From NCBI GenBank assembly GCA_013203115.1, contig JABMQW010000077.1, positions 1-39,369 on the forward strand: DNA of 39,369 bases. Direction: 5' to 3'. Each line of letters opens with the position of its first letter. Position 1 is the stretch's first letter. The translations under genes were made by a program, and so were the position numbers. Positions 1 to 9,167 of this stretch are shown one piece after another. The DNA comes from Fidelibacterota bacterium. Its GTDB lineage: Bacteria; Fidelibacterota; Marinisomatia; Marinisomatales; TCS56. The notes beneath the pieces were generated by a model, which did not search any database, was not told where the DNA came from, and worked only from the letters and a program-made list of their open reading frames with translations.

Positions 1-588
1 CTCCGGGAACGGCTGGACGAACGGATTGCCCTGTGTTATTTCTTCCATTCCGGGAATATTGCAACGGAGTGGAGTTTAGCCGGTGGTGACAAGTTCGTGT
101 ACATCGATCAGCGCGATCCTGCCACGGGTTGGACGCACTATGAGGTAGCGGAAAAGGCACCGGATGACGCGACTGGTATTTCAGTACGGGCGCGTTTCAC
201 ATCCAATCCTACCGGGACAGCCTGGTTCGATGACTTCAGTGCAATAAAGATGGTTGTGGCGCCGCCTCTGGTGGCAGTCGATGATGGTAATGAATCTTAC
301 CAGATTCCAACCGATTTCGAATTGAGTCAGAACTATCCGAATCCATTCAATCCAATTACGATGATTGATTTTGCCGTACCACACGATGAATGGATCAATC
401 TGACTATTTATAACCTGTTAGGTCAGAAAGTACGTACATTGGTCAATGGTGTGCATGCACAAGGTAGATATCAGATAAGCTGGAATACCCAAAATGATTT
501 TGGTCAAACAGTTTCTTCCGGTGTGTACATCTACACCCTGACAACCAAGGATACTCGAATCACCAAAAAAATGTTGTTGATTCGATAA
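1..588 (+). CDS. C-terminal part of a secreted protein with T9SS type-A sorting domain
   Basis: The reading frame is open from the first base, so the N-terminus lies outside the window; a GTG at 97 is probably internal. The visible part starts with a beta-sandwich-like segment whose GWTHYEVAEKAPDDATGISV and GTAWFDDFSAIKM stretches resemble the end of a carbohydrate-binding or galactose-binding-like domain (W...DDFSA is a typical closing strand). It ends in a classic type-A sorting domain: NYPNPFNPITMI, then IYNLLGQKVRTL, SSGVYIYTL and a basic KKMLLIR tail. In T9SS organisms this C-terminal domain directs the protein across the outer membrane and is then usually removed. The catalytic or main part is not visible, so no enzymatic function can be given. 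A hairpin follows the stop codon, so this gene probably ends a transcription unit. Confidence 0.85.
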   Translation, partial: LRERLDERIALCYFFHSGNIATEWSLAGGDKFVYIDQRDPATGWTHYEVAEKAPDDATGISVRARFTSNPTGTAWFDDFSAIKMVVAPPLVAVDDGNESYQIPTDFELSQNYPNPFNPITMIDFAVPHDEWINLTIYNLLGQKVRTLVNGVHAQGRYQISWNTQNDFGQTVSSGVYIYTLTTKDTRITKKMLLIR

Positions 589-600
589 TTCTACTTCAAT

Positions 601-632
601 ATGGAGCCGGCGTTTGTTGACGCCGGCTCTAT
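601..632 (+). terminator. Hairpin, probable intrinsic terminator
   Basis: A perfect 10-bp stem (604-613 GAGCCGGCGT against 620-629 ACGCCGGCTC) with a 6-base loop, extended by three more pairs including one G-T to 601-632. It starts 12 bases after the stop codon of the preceding gene. The downstream sequence is A/T-rich but has no real T-run, so termination efficiency is uncertain. It could also act as an mRNA 3' stabilising hairpin. Confidence 0.6.
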
Positions 633-678
633 AATATTGTTCAATCCGAACCTGGTAACCTAGCTGAAAGAGAATTCA

Positions 679-3321
679 ATGAAGATCGAAAGGCTACTTT
701 TCATAATGGCAATCCTGGCTCTTCCGGTGGCGCTAATGTCGGGAACAACGGGTAAAATAGTAGGTCGGGTAACCGAAATTGCCAATGGCGAACCATTGAT
801 TGGGGTTAATATTATTGTGGAAGGTACTTCTCTCGGAGCTGCGGCCGATATTGATGGGTATTATGTTATATTGAATGTGCGTCCGGGAACATATATTCTA
901 AGAGCCACCATGATTGGTTATAAAAATGTTATTCAGAAGAATGTAAAAGTTCTTATAGACCTGAACACAACAATTGATTTTTTTATGGAGATGTCAACTT
1001 TACAAGGTGAGGAAGTTGTTGTTATTGCCCGTGAACCGGCTGTCAAATTGGATGCCACTTCCACAACCTTCAGAATTGGTAGCGATCAAATTGAGCAGTT
1101 ACAGGTTGAGGAATTCGACGATCTTTTAAGTCTGCAAGCCGGCGTCTATGAAGGGCATTTCAGAGGTGGGCGCTCTAATGAAGTAATGTATATTATTGAT
1201 GGTATTCCCATGAATGATGCGTATTCCGGTGATGCCTTATTCGAACTTGATAATGATATGATCGAGCAAGTGGAAGTTATCAGTGGCACCTTTAATGCTG
1301 AATATGGACAAGCCATGTCCGGAATAATCAATGTTGTTACCAAGGAGGGTCAGCAGAATTTTGAAGGCAAAGTATCCTATTTTATGGGAAATTATTTTAG
1401 CACCAATACCAATCTATATTATTACATCGATAAATTTCATCCAACAGCGATTCAAAATATTAAATTCAATCTTAGTGGGCCAGTAATTGGGCTGGGAAAT
1501 AAATTAACTTTTTTTGCTTTGGGACGCTTATATAAAAATGACGGCTGGATTTATGGTCAGAGATTATTCATGCCTAGTGATTCTTCGGATTTTACAGGTG
1601 ATCGGGATAATCCCTATATCGAATCCTCCGGGGATAAAGAATATGTTCCCATGAATCCCAATCAGGAGCTTACTCTGAATGGTAAACTCACTTATCGACT
1701 CTCAAGTCACGATAAAATTAGTGTTTCCTCACTCTACCAGAAAAAAGACTTCCGTGAATATGAGCAACTCTTTAAATATAATCCGGATGGTAATTATCAG
1801 CGGGCGAGTATCGACTATCAGAATTCCATTCAATATAATCATATTTTTACCTCCGGTACTTTTGTAGTGGTCAACCTGTCCCAGATGTTTTCTAAATACG
1901 GACAATATGTTTATGCCGACACTAACGATTCACGTTATGTACCTTTGTCCTATTTGACGGGCACCGGCGCTACCGGTTTTTCGACCGGGGGGATGCGAAT
2001 GTGGCAGCACCGGCGCAGTAATCTGACTAATGTTGCTAAACTGGATTTAACCAGCCAGATTACCAAACAACAGAAGATTGATGTAGGCGTCAGTTATAAA
2101 TCATATAAATTATGGTTACATGAAAAATATCTCTATTTTGATGAAAATGATAGCTTACGAGTTGCACCACAATCCGGTTCGTATAATAATGCCTATACCC
2201 ATAACCCGCACGAAATCGCAGCTTATATTCAGGATAAAATTGAGATCGGTGAAATGATCATTAATGCCGGCTTGCGTTATGATTTCTTTAACCCGGATGG
2301 AGTTGTGCTGGACCAGTACTATGATACCAGGACGGCCAATAGGATTAAAGCGCACTCATCTTCACAAATAAGTCCACGGTTTGGAATTGCGTATCCTATT
2401 TCGGATGAAGGTGTGATTCATTTTTCTTACGGTCATTTTTTCCAGGTGCCAAGTTTTGAGTATTTATATGTCAATCCTGAATTTGAGGTGTCATTGATAC
2501 AAATTGCCGGAGATCAACCACCCCGCGGACGGTTCAATGCCATGGGCAATGCGGAATTAAAGCCGCAGAAAACAGTTCAATATGAACTTGGATTTAAACA
2601 GGCCTTGACCAGCGATCTGACGATCGAACTGACTGGATTCAACAAAGATATTCGTGATTTAATCAGCCAGGAGACTCGCAACGACGTATATGGTGGCAAA
2701 TTCTGGCGATTTATAAATAAGGATTATGCTAATGTCAAAGGTGTGACCATCGCCTTGGAACAGCTTCAACGACGCGCCGGCAGTTTCGGTTTTTCAATCG
2801 ATTATACTTATCAGGTGGCCACCGGTAATGCTTCCGATCCAAATGATGAATGGTTAAACCAGGGGCAGGATCCGCCAATCCAGGGAGAAAAGAAGAGACA
2901 ACCGTTGGACTGGGATCAGACCCATTCATTGAATGCCAGTGTTACTACTACCCAGAGTGGTTTCCACATCAGTCTAATTGGAAAACTTGGTAGTGGTACG
3001 CCCTATACCAGATCATCGCCACGTTATTCGAATCGGATTTTAAATGGTGAACGGAAACCGACGACCATGACGATTGATTTAAATCTAACCAAAGATATTC
3101 AGCTGGGCGGCAGTACACTGCATCCCTATCTAAAAATCTATAATCTCTTGGATGCCAGGAATAATAAAGAAGTGTTCAAATCCAGTGGTTCAGCCGAGTA
3201 CGCCTATGAAATGAACTTTGAGACTTATATAGGAATTCGGACCCAGGAAGAATATTTTACCCGACCGGATTATTATTATAAACCGCGTAGAATTATTGTC
3301 GGTATTTCTTTTGGATTTTAA
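679..3321 (+). CDS. TonB-dependent outer-membrane receptor with carboxypeptidase-regulatory-like N-terminal domain
   Basis: 880 residues. A signal peptide (about 1-22) is followed by a CarboxypepD_reg-like domain at about 25-108 (GKIVGRVTEIANGEPLIGVNI, DGYYVILNVRPGTYILRATMIGY). A plug domain lies at about 115-230 (MYIIDGIPMNDAYSGD, MIEQVEVISGTFNAEYGQAM, GIINVVTKEG). A long beta-barrel region follows, with NAGLRYDFFNPDG, SPRFGIAYPISDEGVIHFSY and a final IIVGISFGF strand, as expected of TonB receptors. Such proteins import bulky ligands across the outer membrane using TonB energy. No SusD-like partner is present in the window, so this is not a standard SusCD pair. The next gene starts about 40 bases downstream, which suggests co-transcription. 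The ligand is unknown; sugar oligomers would fit the neighbourhood, but metal chelates or another role cannot be excluded. Confidence 0.9.
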   Translation: MKIERLLFIMAILALPVALMSGTTGKIVGRVTEIANGEPLIGVNIIVEGTSLGAAADIDGYYVILNVRPGTYILRATMIGYKNVIQKNVKVLIDLNTTIDFFMEMSTLQGEEVVVIAREPAVKLDATSTTFRIGSDQIEQLQVEEFDDLLSLQAGVYEGHFRGGRSNEVMYIIDGIPMNDAYSGDALFELDNDMIEQVEVISGTFNAEYGQAMSGIINVVTKEGQQNFEGKVSYFMGNYFSTNTNLYYYIDKFHPTAIQNIKFNLSGPVIGLGNKLTFFALGRLYKNDGWIYGQRLFMPSDSSDFTGDRDNPYIESSGDKEYVPMNPNQELTLNGKLTYRLSSHDKISVSSLYQKKDFREYEQLFKYNPDGNYQRASIDYQNSIQYNHIFTSGTFVVVNLSQMFSKYGQYVYADTNDSRYVPLSYLTGTGATGFSTGGMRMWQHRRSNLTNVAKLDLTSQITKQQKIDVGVSYKSYKLWLHEKYLYFDENDSLRVAPQSGSYNNAYTHNPHEIAAYIQDKIEIGEMIINAGLRYDFFNPDGVVLDQYYDTRTANRIKAHSSSQISPRFGIAYPISDEGVIHFSYGHFFQVPSFEYLYVNPEFEVSLIQIAGDQPPRGRFNAMGNAELKPQKTVQYELGFKQALTSDLTIELTGFNKDIRDLISQETRNDVYGGKFWRFINKDYANVKGVTIALEQLQRRAGSFGFSIDYTYQVATGNASDPNDEWLNQGQDPPIQGEKKRQPLDWDQTHSLNASVTTTQSGFHISLIGKLGSGTPYTRSSPRYSNRILNGERKPTTMTIDLNLTKDIQLGGSTLHPYLKIYNLLDARNNKEVFKSSGSAEYAYEMNFETYIGIRTQEEYFTRPDYYYKPRRIIVGISFGF

Positions 3322-3360
3322 TTTGGCAATCCAATAAACAATATGGTAAAGGTTAGACCT

Positions 3361-6300
3361 ATGTCGTTTAAAAAACTGAACCTTTTTTTGGTTGGCAGGC
3401 AAGATTTATTCTGGCTGATGCAAATTTTGACAATCTTGTTCCTATTTGACTCAATAATAGCCCAGACGCCTCTGGATATGCGTGGTGATGCTCTAAATCG
3501 TCGGTTAGGGTTGATGGATGGTAACCTGGTTAAAACGCTTTTTAAAAATTATGGTGAGGTAACTGACTATCCCAATGAACCATCTGCTAATTGGCCGTCT
3601 TTGGGTAAACATTATTGCGATGGCGTAGCCCTGATTGTATCGGCCGAAGTCCTGAATGGCGATAGTGTTTTAATTCATCCGATGGAAACCCAATACCGTG
3701 AGTTTGTGGATACATCACCTGAAGGTATACTATGGGGGTTTGAACCGCGCCCTTACTGGTTTAATATGGACACGCGTGAGAATAAAGTACCGGCCATGAG
3801 CAACGAACCGCTAAGCTGGCCAACGCACTGGTTGGATAAACCGGATTCCTGGAATGGGTACTGGAACGGCTATTTTGGAAAGGGTATTTTCAATGCCGAT
3901 CTGGAGACAATGTTCGTTTTTGATGATGATCCCGATAAGGAACCGAATCTGGAAATGAATTATTATTGTGATGAGACTGATTCAACCCGCGGTGGTTTAG
4001 GCTTGTGGGTAAAAGCGCGTGGTTTTCAGTGGAGTCAAGTTTTGGCGGAAGACTGTATTTTCTGGCTGTATAATATCACCAATGAATCGACCCATGATTA
4101 TGATTCGACTTTTTATGCTCAATATATTGATTGGGGTATTGGTGGTGTAGAAGACGGCGCTGATGATATCGGTCAATATGATGTGGATCTGGATATTGCC
4201 TACGCCTATGATACCGATGGAAAAGGTACACCGGGTAACTGGTCCCCGGTCGGGTATGCCGGATATGCCTTTCTGGAAAGCCCGGGAATTGAATCCGATG
4301 ACGAGGATAATGATAATGATGGTATCATCGATGAAAAAAGATACAGTACCGGACCAGGTGTATATCTATCAGATTATCCCTATGGTTTTGAAGGTGCTCT
4401 ATGGGACAACTTCACCGATTATTATTTACAAACACCGCGACCCCACTGGTCAGAAGATGAAGATTGCGACTGGATCCCTTACACGGATCTGAATGCCAAT
4501 GGTGTTTGGGATGAGGATGAACCATTGAATGATGATGTGGGGGAAGATGGGGTAAGTCCTTATGACTTGCATTATGAGGGTCCGGATGATGGAGAGGGCG
4601 ATGGGTTCCCTACCGATGGCGAACCCAATTACAACGAAACTGACCCTGATGAATCCGATCAAATCGGTTTAACGGGCTTTAACGTATTCGCTACCCACTA
4701 TTACGAATTGAAAAATGATGAAGAAAACTGGGATGTTTTTCGACGGGCATTACCTCCCCACGATCAAATTCTTAAACCTAATAACCTGGCCATGTTTTTT
4801 TCCTCCGGCAAATTTCCTTTGTTAGTCGGGCAAACCGAACGTTATTCCATGGCGCTGTTGTTTGGCGAAGATCTGGATGATCTGATAAAGAATAAACGTA
4901 CTGTACAGCAAATCTATAATGCGGATTACCGCTTTTCCAAACCACCGCTTAAACCGACTGTGAAAGTACTGCCCGGTGATGGCAAGGTAACTTTGATTTG
5001 GGATGATATAGCCGAAAAATCATTCGATCCATTTTTACAGGAATACGATTTTGAAGGCTACATAATTTATAAAAGTACCGAACCACAGTTTCTGGAAAAT
5101 AAAGTGATCACCGATTCCTATGGTAACCTGACCTTTAGAAAACCAGTGGCTCAATTTGATTTGAGAGACGGAAAGTCAGGACCTCATCCGGTAGATATAT
5201 ATGGAATTAAATATAATTTGGGAAAAGATACCGGGCTTAAACATAGCTGGATAGATACAGACGTGAACAATGGTCAAACATATTATTATGCAGTCGTTTC
5301 TTATGATTATGGGTTGGTTGATTATGGACCTACCAGTGTTGAGGGGATTCCTCCTTCCGAATGTTCATCGATCATTAAAACCAATTCAGTAGGTGAAGTC
5401 ACATTTATGGATATTAATACCGGAAGAGGCACACCAAGACCAGCGGCGGCCGGCTACATTGAACCCCTGTTGATCGAGGATTTACAGCATATTGGGCCGG
5501 GCACCGGTACGGTAGCGGTACAGATAATTGAAGATTACTCCGTCCGGTCGGGGCAAACCACCTATGAAATGAACTTTCTTGAGGATACAAAATTCCATGA
5601 CAGTACCGAGCCTTATTTTGTGATACGAGATGTGGTCAAAGATTCGATTATAATTGATTCAATACTGATTAACCTCGAAGGCCAGGAAAGTCCGAATTTT
5701 GATGGAATGGTAGTGTCTGTTTATAACGATACTACTGTTGACTGGGATGAGGAGCAAAGTCATTGGATAGTCGGTTCTTCGGACTATGGGGTTAAGGTTC
5801 GCATGACTGAGGAGTATGATATACTAATCTTAAACGAATTATGGAATTTGCGGATGCCGGCGGATTTTGAAATAACCTTTATTGATACAGATTCTGTCGA
5901 TATCTATTCCAAAGATTTTTATGGATTGCATTCCCTACCGACAAACGTGGTGGTATTCAATAAAACAGATTCAGTTACTTTGGAGCACGCATTGGTTGAT
6001 AACGACGAAGATGGGAAATACAGTAATGGTGATGATATTGTTATAATTATTCCGGATAATGATTTTGTACTTGGTACACATCCCAGCTGGACCATACGGT
6101 TTGACAGTAAAATGAGAATTGATACTGTTTTGCAGGACGGTATCCCGGTACTCGATACTACCTGGCTGACGGTTGATCCGCCTGAAGCCGGCGAAACTTA
6201 TCTGGTGAAAACCAAGAAGCCATTTCGAGCTACGGTATATACGATGGTTTTTGATACCAGTGATATGATAATTGATACCAGTTGGGTTGTCAAGGATCAA

Positions 6301-6678
6301 GGCGATGTATTCCGATTCACAGTTCAGGGACCGGATTCAAGTATAACCCTGGCTAAAAATGAATTGAAAGATATCTGTGTCGTACCAAACCCCTACATAG
6401 TTACCGTATCTTGGGAACCACGGCATTATTATAAATTTGGCCGTGGTGAGCGGCGTCTGCATTTCTTCCATCTTCCGCAAGACTGTACCATACGTATCTA
6501 TAATCTGCGGGGACATTTGGTTGATACGATCGAACATCATAGCACCGCATCGGATGGAATGGAACCCTGGGATTTGCTTTCAAAAGATGGACAGGAAATC
6601 GCCTACGGAATTTATCTCTACCATGTGGATGCGCCTGGCATTGGTGAAATAACCGGGAAGTTTGCGGTCATAAAATGA
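3361..6678 (+). CDS. Large secreted protein with Asp-rich repeats, FN3-like domain and T9SS-like C-terminus
   Basis: An upstream in-frame ATG exists at 3343, but the ATG at 3361 has AAGG 8 bases before it and puts the signal sequence (FWLMQILTILFLF...IIAQ) nearer the N-terminus, giving 1105 residues. From about 47 to 511 there is a module also found in the protein at 10892-13633 (FKNY.E.TDYPNEPSANWPS, GKHYCDGVA, HPMETQYREFVD, STRGGLGL, GEDLDDL). Inside it are Asp-rich calcium-type stretches such as DDEDNDNDGIIDE and DLNANGVWDEDEP. An FN3-like segment follows at about 527-650 (KVTLIWDDIAEKSFDP, FEGYIIYKSTEP). The C-terminus (VVPNPYIV, IRIYNLRGHLVDTIE, AYGIYLYHV, GKFAVIK) is a divergent type-A sorting domain. 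No catalytic motif was recognised; a surface structural or binding role is an inference. Its stop overlaps the next gene's start (ATGA). Confidence 0.85.
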   Translation: MSFKKLNLFLVGRQDLFWLMQILTILFLFDSIIAQTPLDMRGDALNRRLGLMDGNLVKTLFKNYGEVTDYPNEPSANWPSLGKHYCDGVALIVSAEVLNGDSVLIHPMETQYREFVDTSPEGILWGFEPRPYWFNMDTRENKVPAMSNEPLSWPTHWLDKPDSWNGYWNGYFGKGIFNADLETMFVFDDDPDKEPNLEMNYYCDETDSTRGGLGLWVKARGFQWSQVLAEDCIFWLYNITNESTHDYDSTFYAQYIDWGIGGVEDGADDIGQYDVDLDIAYAYDTDGKGTPGNWSPVGYAGYAFLESPGIESDDEDNDNDGIIDEKRYSTGPGVYLSDYPYGFEGALWDNFTDYYLQTPRPHWSEDEDCDWIPYTDLNANGVWDEDEPLNDDVGEDGVSPYDLHYEGPDDGEGDGFPTDGEPNYNETDPDESDQIGLTGFNVFATHYYELKNDEENWDVFRRALPPHDQILKPNNLAMFFSSGKFPLLVGQTERYSMALLFGEDLDDLIKNKRTVQQIYNADYRFSKPPLKPTVKVLPGDGKVTLIWDDIAEKSFDPFLQEYDFEGYIIYKSTEPQFLENKVITDSYGNLTFRKPVAQFDLRDGKSGPHPVDIYGIKYNLGKDTGLKHSWIDTDVNNGQTYYYAVVSYDYGLVDYGPTSVEGIPPSECSSIIKTNSVGEVTFMDINTGRGTPRPAAAGYIEPLLIEDLQHIGPGTGTVAVQIIEDYSVRSGQTTYEMNFLEDTKFHDSTEPYFVIRDVVKDSIIIDSILINLEGQESPNFDGMVVSVYNDTTVDWDEEQSHWIVGSSDYGVKVRMTEEYDILILNELWNLRMPADFEITFIDTDSVDIYSKDFYGLHSLPTNVVVFNKTDSVTLEHALVDNDEDGKYSNGDDIVIIIPDNDFVLGTHPSWTIRFDSKMRIDTVLQDGIPVLDTTWLTVDPPEAGETYLVKTKKPFRATVYTMVFDTSDMIIDTSWVVKDQGDVFRFTVQGPDSSITLAKNELKDICVVPNPYIVTVSWEPRHYYKFGRGERRLHFFHLPQDCTIRIYNLRGHLVDTIEHHSTASDGMEPWDLLSKDGQEIAYGIYLYHVDAPGIGEITGKFAVIK

Positions 6679-8060
6679 GCCTGAAAGACCGCTATGGACT
6701 TTTGATCCTGGGAACCGTTTTAATGCTCCACTTTGGCTGTGAACGGGAAATCGATCAGGTTAAGATCATTGCCGAAGTTGACGGCCGTAAGATAGCGGTT
6801 GATGAATTTGTCCTGGCCTATGAATATGCTCCGACTTCAATCACCCAGCAAGCTGATAAAATAGCCTACGATCAGATTTTGGAAGGTATCATTGATCGCG
6901 TCATGCTGGCCGGGGTGGGCCGCCAACAAGGTATTGAAGCGGATCAACAGATTAACCGCATCGTAGATTACTACCAGCGCGCGGCTATTGTTCGTGAATT
7001 ATTTCTTGATCATATTCGAGCCGGGGTACAAGTTAGTGATGACGAAAAAAGACAGGCTTATCAACGCGGTAAAAAGACCTTATTCGTCAAACATTACGAA
7101 TTTGATTCCCTGCCTGATAATCAATTGACAACTGGTAAATTGCTCGAGCTTGAACACTCACCAATGTTGGAAGGTCTGAAGACAATCGACCATCCGAAAT
7201 ATGGCCCGGTCGATCTAATTGGTTGGAATGACCTTCGAGCAGAGCTTGAATCAATATTGTATAAACTTGAGCTCGGCCAGCCCTCGGAACCAATCTGGGA
7301 TACTGGTAAATATCATTTATTCATAGTCATGGATAATGAACAGGAAATACTGCTCACGGAAAATGATTATGTTACCAAACAGGCCTCTATCGCGACCGTA
7401 ATCAGGCATCGCAAGGAACATCGCCTCGCTTTCAATTATGTGCGTGAAATTATGGCTCCGCAACAACTGCGGTTCAAATCTGGTGGTTTAAAAAAATTGA
7501 GTGATTATCTTTGGCAATTCTGTCAAAAAATTCCTCCCGAATTGAGATTGCAGCAGACGATCGAGATTCCCGGACTAATCAATGAAGACACCGGCCTATT
7601 AAAGCAAGCATTGGCCGATTTCGGTGATTATTCATGGACAATTGAAGATTTTATTTTTCATTATAGCGTTAAACCGCTGCCGATTAACTATACCAACCGG
7701 TCCAGTGTATTGGCCGGTGTTAAAAATGCCGCAGCAATTTATATTCGCGACTTTGTCCTGTCCGAACAAGGCTTGTCCGAAGGGCTCGCTGAACGCCGTT
7801 CAGTTAAAAAGGAACGCCGTTATTGGAGTGAACAACTACTGGCGGACCGGGTGCGCCAGGAAATTTATACCGATTTTAAAGACCAAGTGACAGATAGTAC
7901 TCAGTTGGAAAAACAGTTTGCCGACTATTATGCCGATTATCTGTCAACCTTGCGTGGTTTTTCGGAAAGCAATATCGATACCAGCGTTTTGTACAGCGTT
8001 GTCACATCAAGCACCGGACTTTCGCGTAAGATAAATTTTGTTAGCACCTTATTACCGTGA
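6675..8060 (+). CDS. Lipoprotein related to SurA/PpiC-type peptidyl-prolyl isomerase chaperones
   Basis: 461 residues, starting in the ATGA overlap with the preceding secreted-protein gene. The N-terminus is a lipoprotein signal ending MLHFGC (Cys22). After it, IIAEVDGRKIAVDEFVLAYEYAP and the following helices match the N-terminal region of SurA/PpiC chaperones. Around residues 155-225 is a degenerate parvulin-like segment: GPVDLIGWNDL, ILYKLELGQPSEPIWDTGKYHLFIV corresponds to the usual L..G..S.PI.T..GYH.. pattern. The C-terminal half is helical and charged, with no recognised domain. Family members bind unfolded outer-membrane proteins in the periplasm. The position between a secreted cargo and a PorV-family gene suggests help with their folding or export, which is inferred. 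Isomerase activity is doubtful because the parvulin core is weakly conserved. Confidence 0.7.
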   Translation: MSLKDRYGLLILGTVLMLHFGCEREIDQVKIIAEVDGRKIAVDEFVLAYEYAPTSITQQADKIAYDQILEGIIDRVMLAGVGRQQGIEADQQINRIVDYYQRAAIVRELFLDHIRAGVQVSDDEKRQAYQRGKKTLFVKHYEFDSLPDNQLTTGKLLELEHSPMLEGLKTIDHPKYGPVDLIGWNDLRAELESILYKLELGQPSEPIWDTGKYHLFIVMDNEQEILLTENDYVTKQASIATVIRHRKEHRLAFNYVREIMAPQQLRFKSGGLKKLSDYLWQFCQKIPPELRLQQTIEIPGLINEDTGLLKQALADFGDYSWTIEDFIFHYSVKPLPINYTNRSSVLAGVKNAAAIYIRDFVLSEQGLSEGLAERRSVKKERRYWSEQLLADRVRQEIYTDFKDQVTDSTQLEKQFADYYADYLSTLRGFSESNIDTSVLYSVVTSSTGLSRKINFVSTLLP

Positions 8061-8077
8061 TTACATCGGAGAAAATT

Positions 8078-9112
8078 ATGTGGCATGAGCTAAAATTACC
8101 AATTCTGTTGGCGATTATTTTCAGTTGCTTAACCGTATCTACTGCCGGTGATACTGGCCGTTTAACTAATGTGGGAACAACGGCCGCATCATTTCTTGAA
8201 GTCGGTATCGGTTCAAGAGCCATAGCCATGGGCGGCGCCTTTGTTGCGGTCGCGAATGACGCTTCTGGGATCTATTGGAATCCGGCCGGCATCAGTCGAT
8301 TACGTAATGGAGAATTTATCTTTGAGCATATTGATTGGCTGATCGATATCAGTTTTAATCATGTGGGAGCGGTAATTCCATTACAGCGATACGGCAGCCT
8401 GGGGGCTTTTGTAACCTCGGTTACGATCCCGCGCATGAAAGTCCGTACGGTGGAATATGCAGACGGCACCGGTGAGTATTTTAATGCTTCTAATTTGGTC
8501 TTTGGATTATCCTATGCAAAAAATCTGACCGACCGGTTCTCGCTTGGGATGAATGTTAAATATATCAGTGAGCGGATCTGGCATGAACAAGCTCAAAGTA
8601 TTGCCCTGGATATCGGTACCCTGTACCACACCGGTTTGGGAGGTTTGGTAATCGGCGCCTGTATCAGCAATTTCGGTTCGTCAATGCAAATGGACGGTAG
8701 TGATTTAATAATTTATCATGATACCGATCCTCTGATCGATGGAAATAACGACCGTATTATGGGGAAAATGTTAACCGATAAATGGCCCATACCGTTGAAT
8801 ATGCAATTTGGCGTTTCCTATACTTTCCTCAATACCAAAGCGACACGGTTGGTGATGGCCGTTGATGCCTTACATCCTATCAATAATACCGAAAGTGTGA
8901 ACACCGGATTTGAGTGGAGTCTTTTTAATACCTTATTTATCAGGGGTGGTTATAAAGCTCTTGGACAACAAGATTCCGAAGAAGGTCTCACCCTGGGCGG
9001 TGGCTTGCGCTACAAATTGTTCGGGTCATCAGCTATCCGGGTTGATTATGCCTATGCCGACTTTGGTCGTTTGCCTGATGTTCAAAGATTTACACTTTAT
9101 CTACAATTTTGA
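8078..9112 (+). CDS. PorV/PorQ-family outer-membrane protein
   Basis: The frame can be read from a GTG at 8057 that overlaps the upstream stop, but the ATG at 8078 has a good GGAG 6 bases before it and begins directly with a signal peptide (MWHELKLPILLAIIFSC...STAGD); it gives 344 residues. The mature N-terminus FLEVGIGSRAIAMGGAFVAVANDASGIYWNPAGIS is the hallmark of the PorV/PorQ (UPF0164-like) family, and the remainder alternates beta-strands typical of a FadL-like barrel, ending in an aromatic strand (FTLYLQF). In Bacteroidetes, PorV shuttles T9SS cargo from the SprA translocon to the surface attachment complex. A second family member begins at about 38.9 kb. Placement directly after a sorting-domain cargo and a chaperone-like lipoprotein suggests a cargo-specific shuttle, an inference from order only. 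Confidence 0.87.
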   Translation: MWHELKLPILLAIIFSCLTVSTAGDTGRLTNVGTTAASFLEVGIGSRAIAMGGAFVAVANDASGIYWNPAGISRLRNGEFIFEHIDWLIDISFNHVGAVIPLQRYGSLGAFVTSVTIPRMKVRTVEYADGTGEYFNASNLVFGLSYAKNLTDRFSLGMNVKYISERIWHEQAQSIALDIGTLYHTGLGGLVIGACISNFGSSMQMDGSDLIIYHDTDPLIDGNNDRIMGKMLTDKWPIPLNMQFGVSYTFLNTKATRLVMAVDALHPINNTESVNTGFEWSLFNTLFIRGGYKALGQQDSEEGLTLGGGLRYKLFGSSAIRVDYAYADFGRLPDVQRFTLYLQF

Positions 9113-9167
9113 ACTTATGATTAATGCAGATGAATTAGGCCTAAATCAATAATCGGTTAAGCAGTTA

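Noticed and set aside
617-635. TTGACG and TATAAT before the TonB receptor gene as a sigma-70 promoter
   Set aside because: The spacing between the two boxes is only about 7 bases and they overlap the hairpin, so they cannot form a normal -35/-10 pair. A Bacteroidetes-type TTTG/TAnnTTTG reading also has poor spacing.
679-3321. SusC of a SusC/SusD pair
   Set aside because: No SusD-like gene is present next to it and the receptor, at 880 residues, is shorter than typical SusC; a general TonB receptor is the safer call.
4280-4640. Asp-rich GAT/GAA-rich stretch as a DNA repeat or CRISPR-like array
   Set aside because: The periodicity comes from Asp/Glu/Asn codons of calcium-type protein repeats; there are no regular spacers or exact repeat units.
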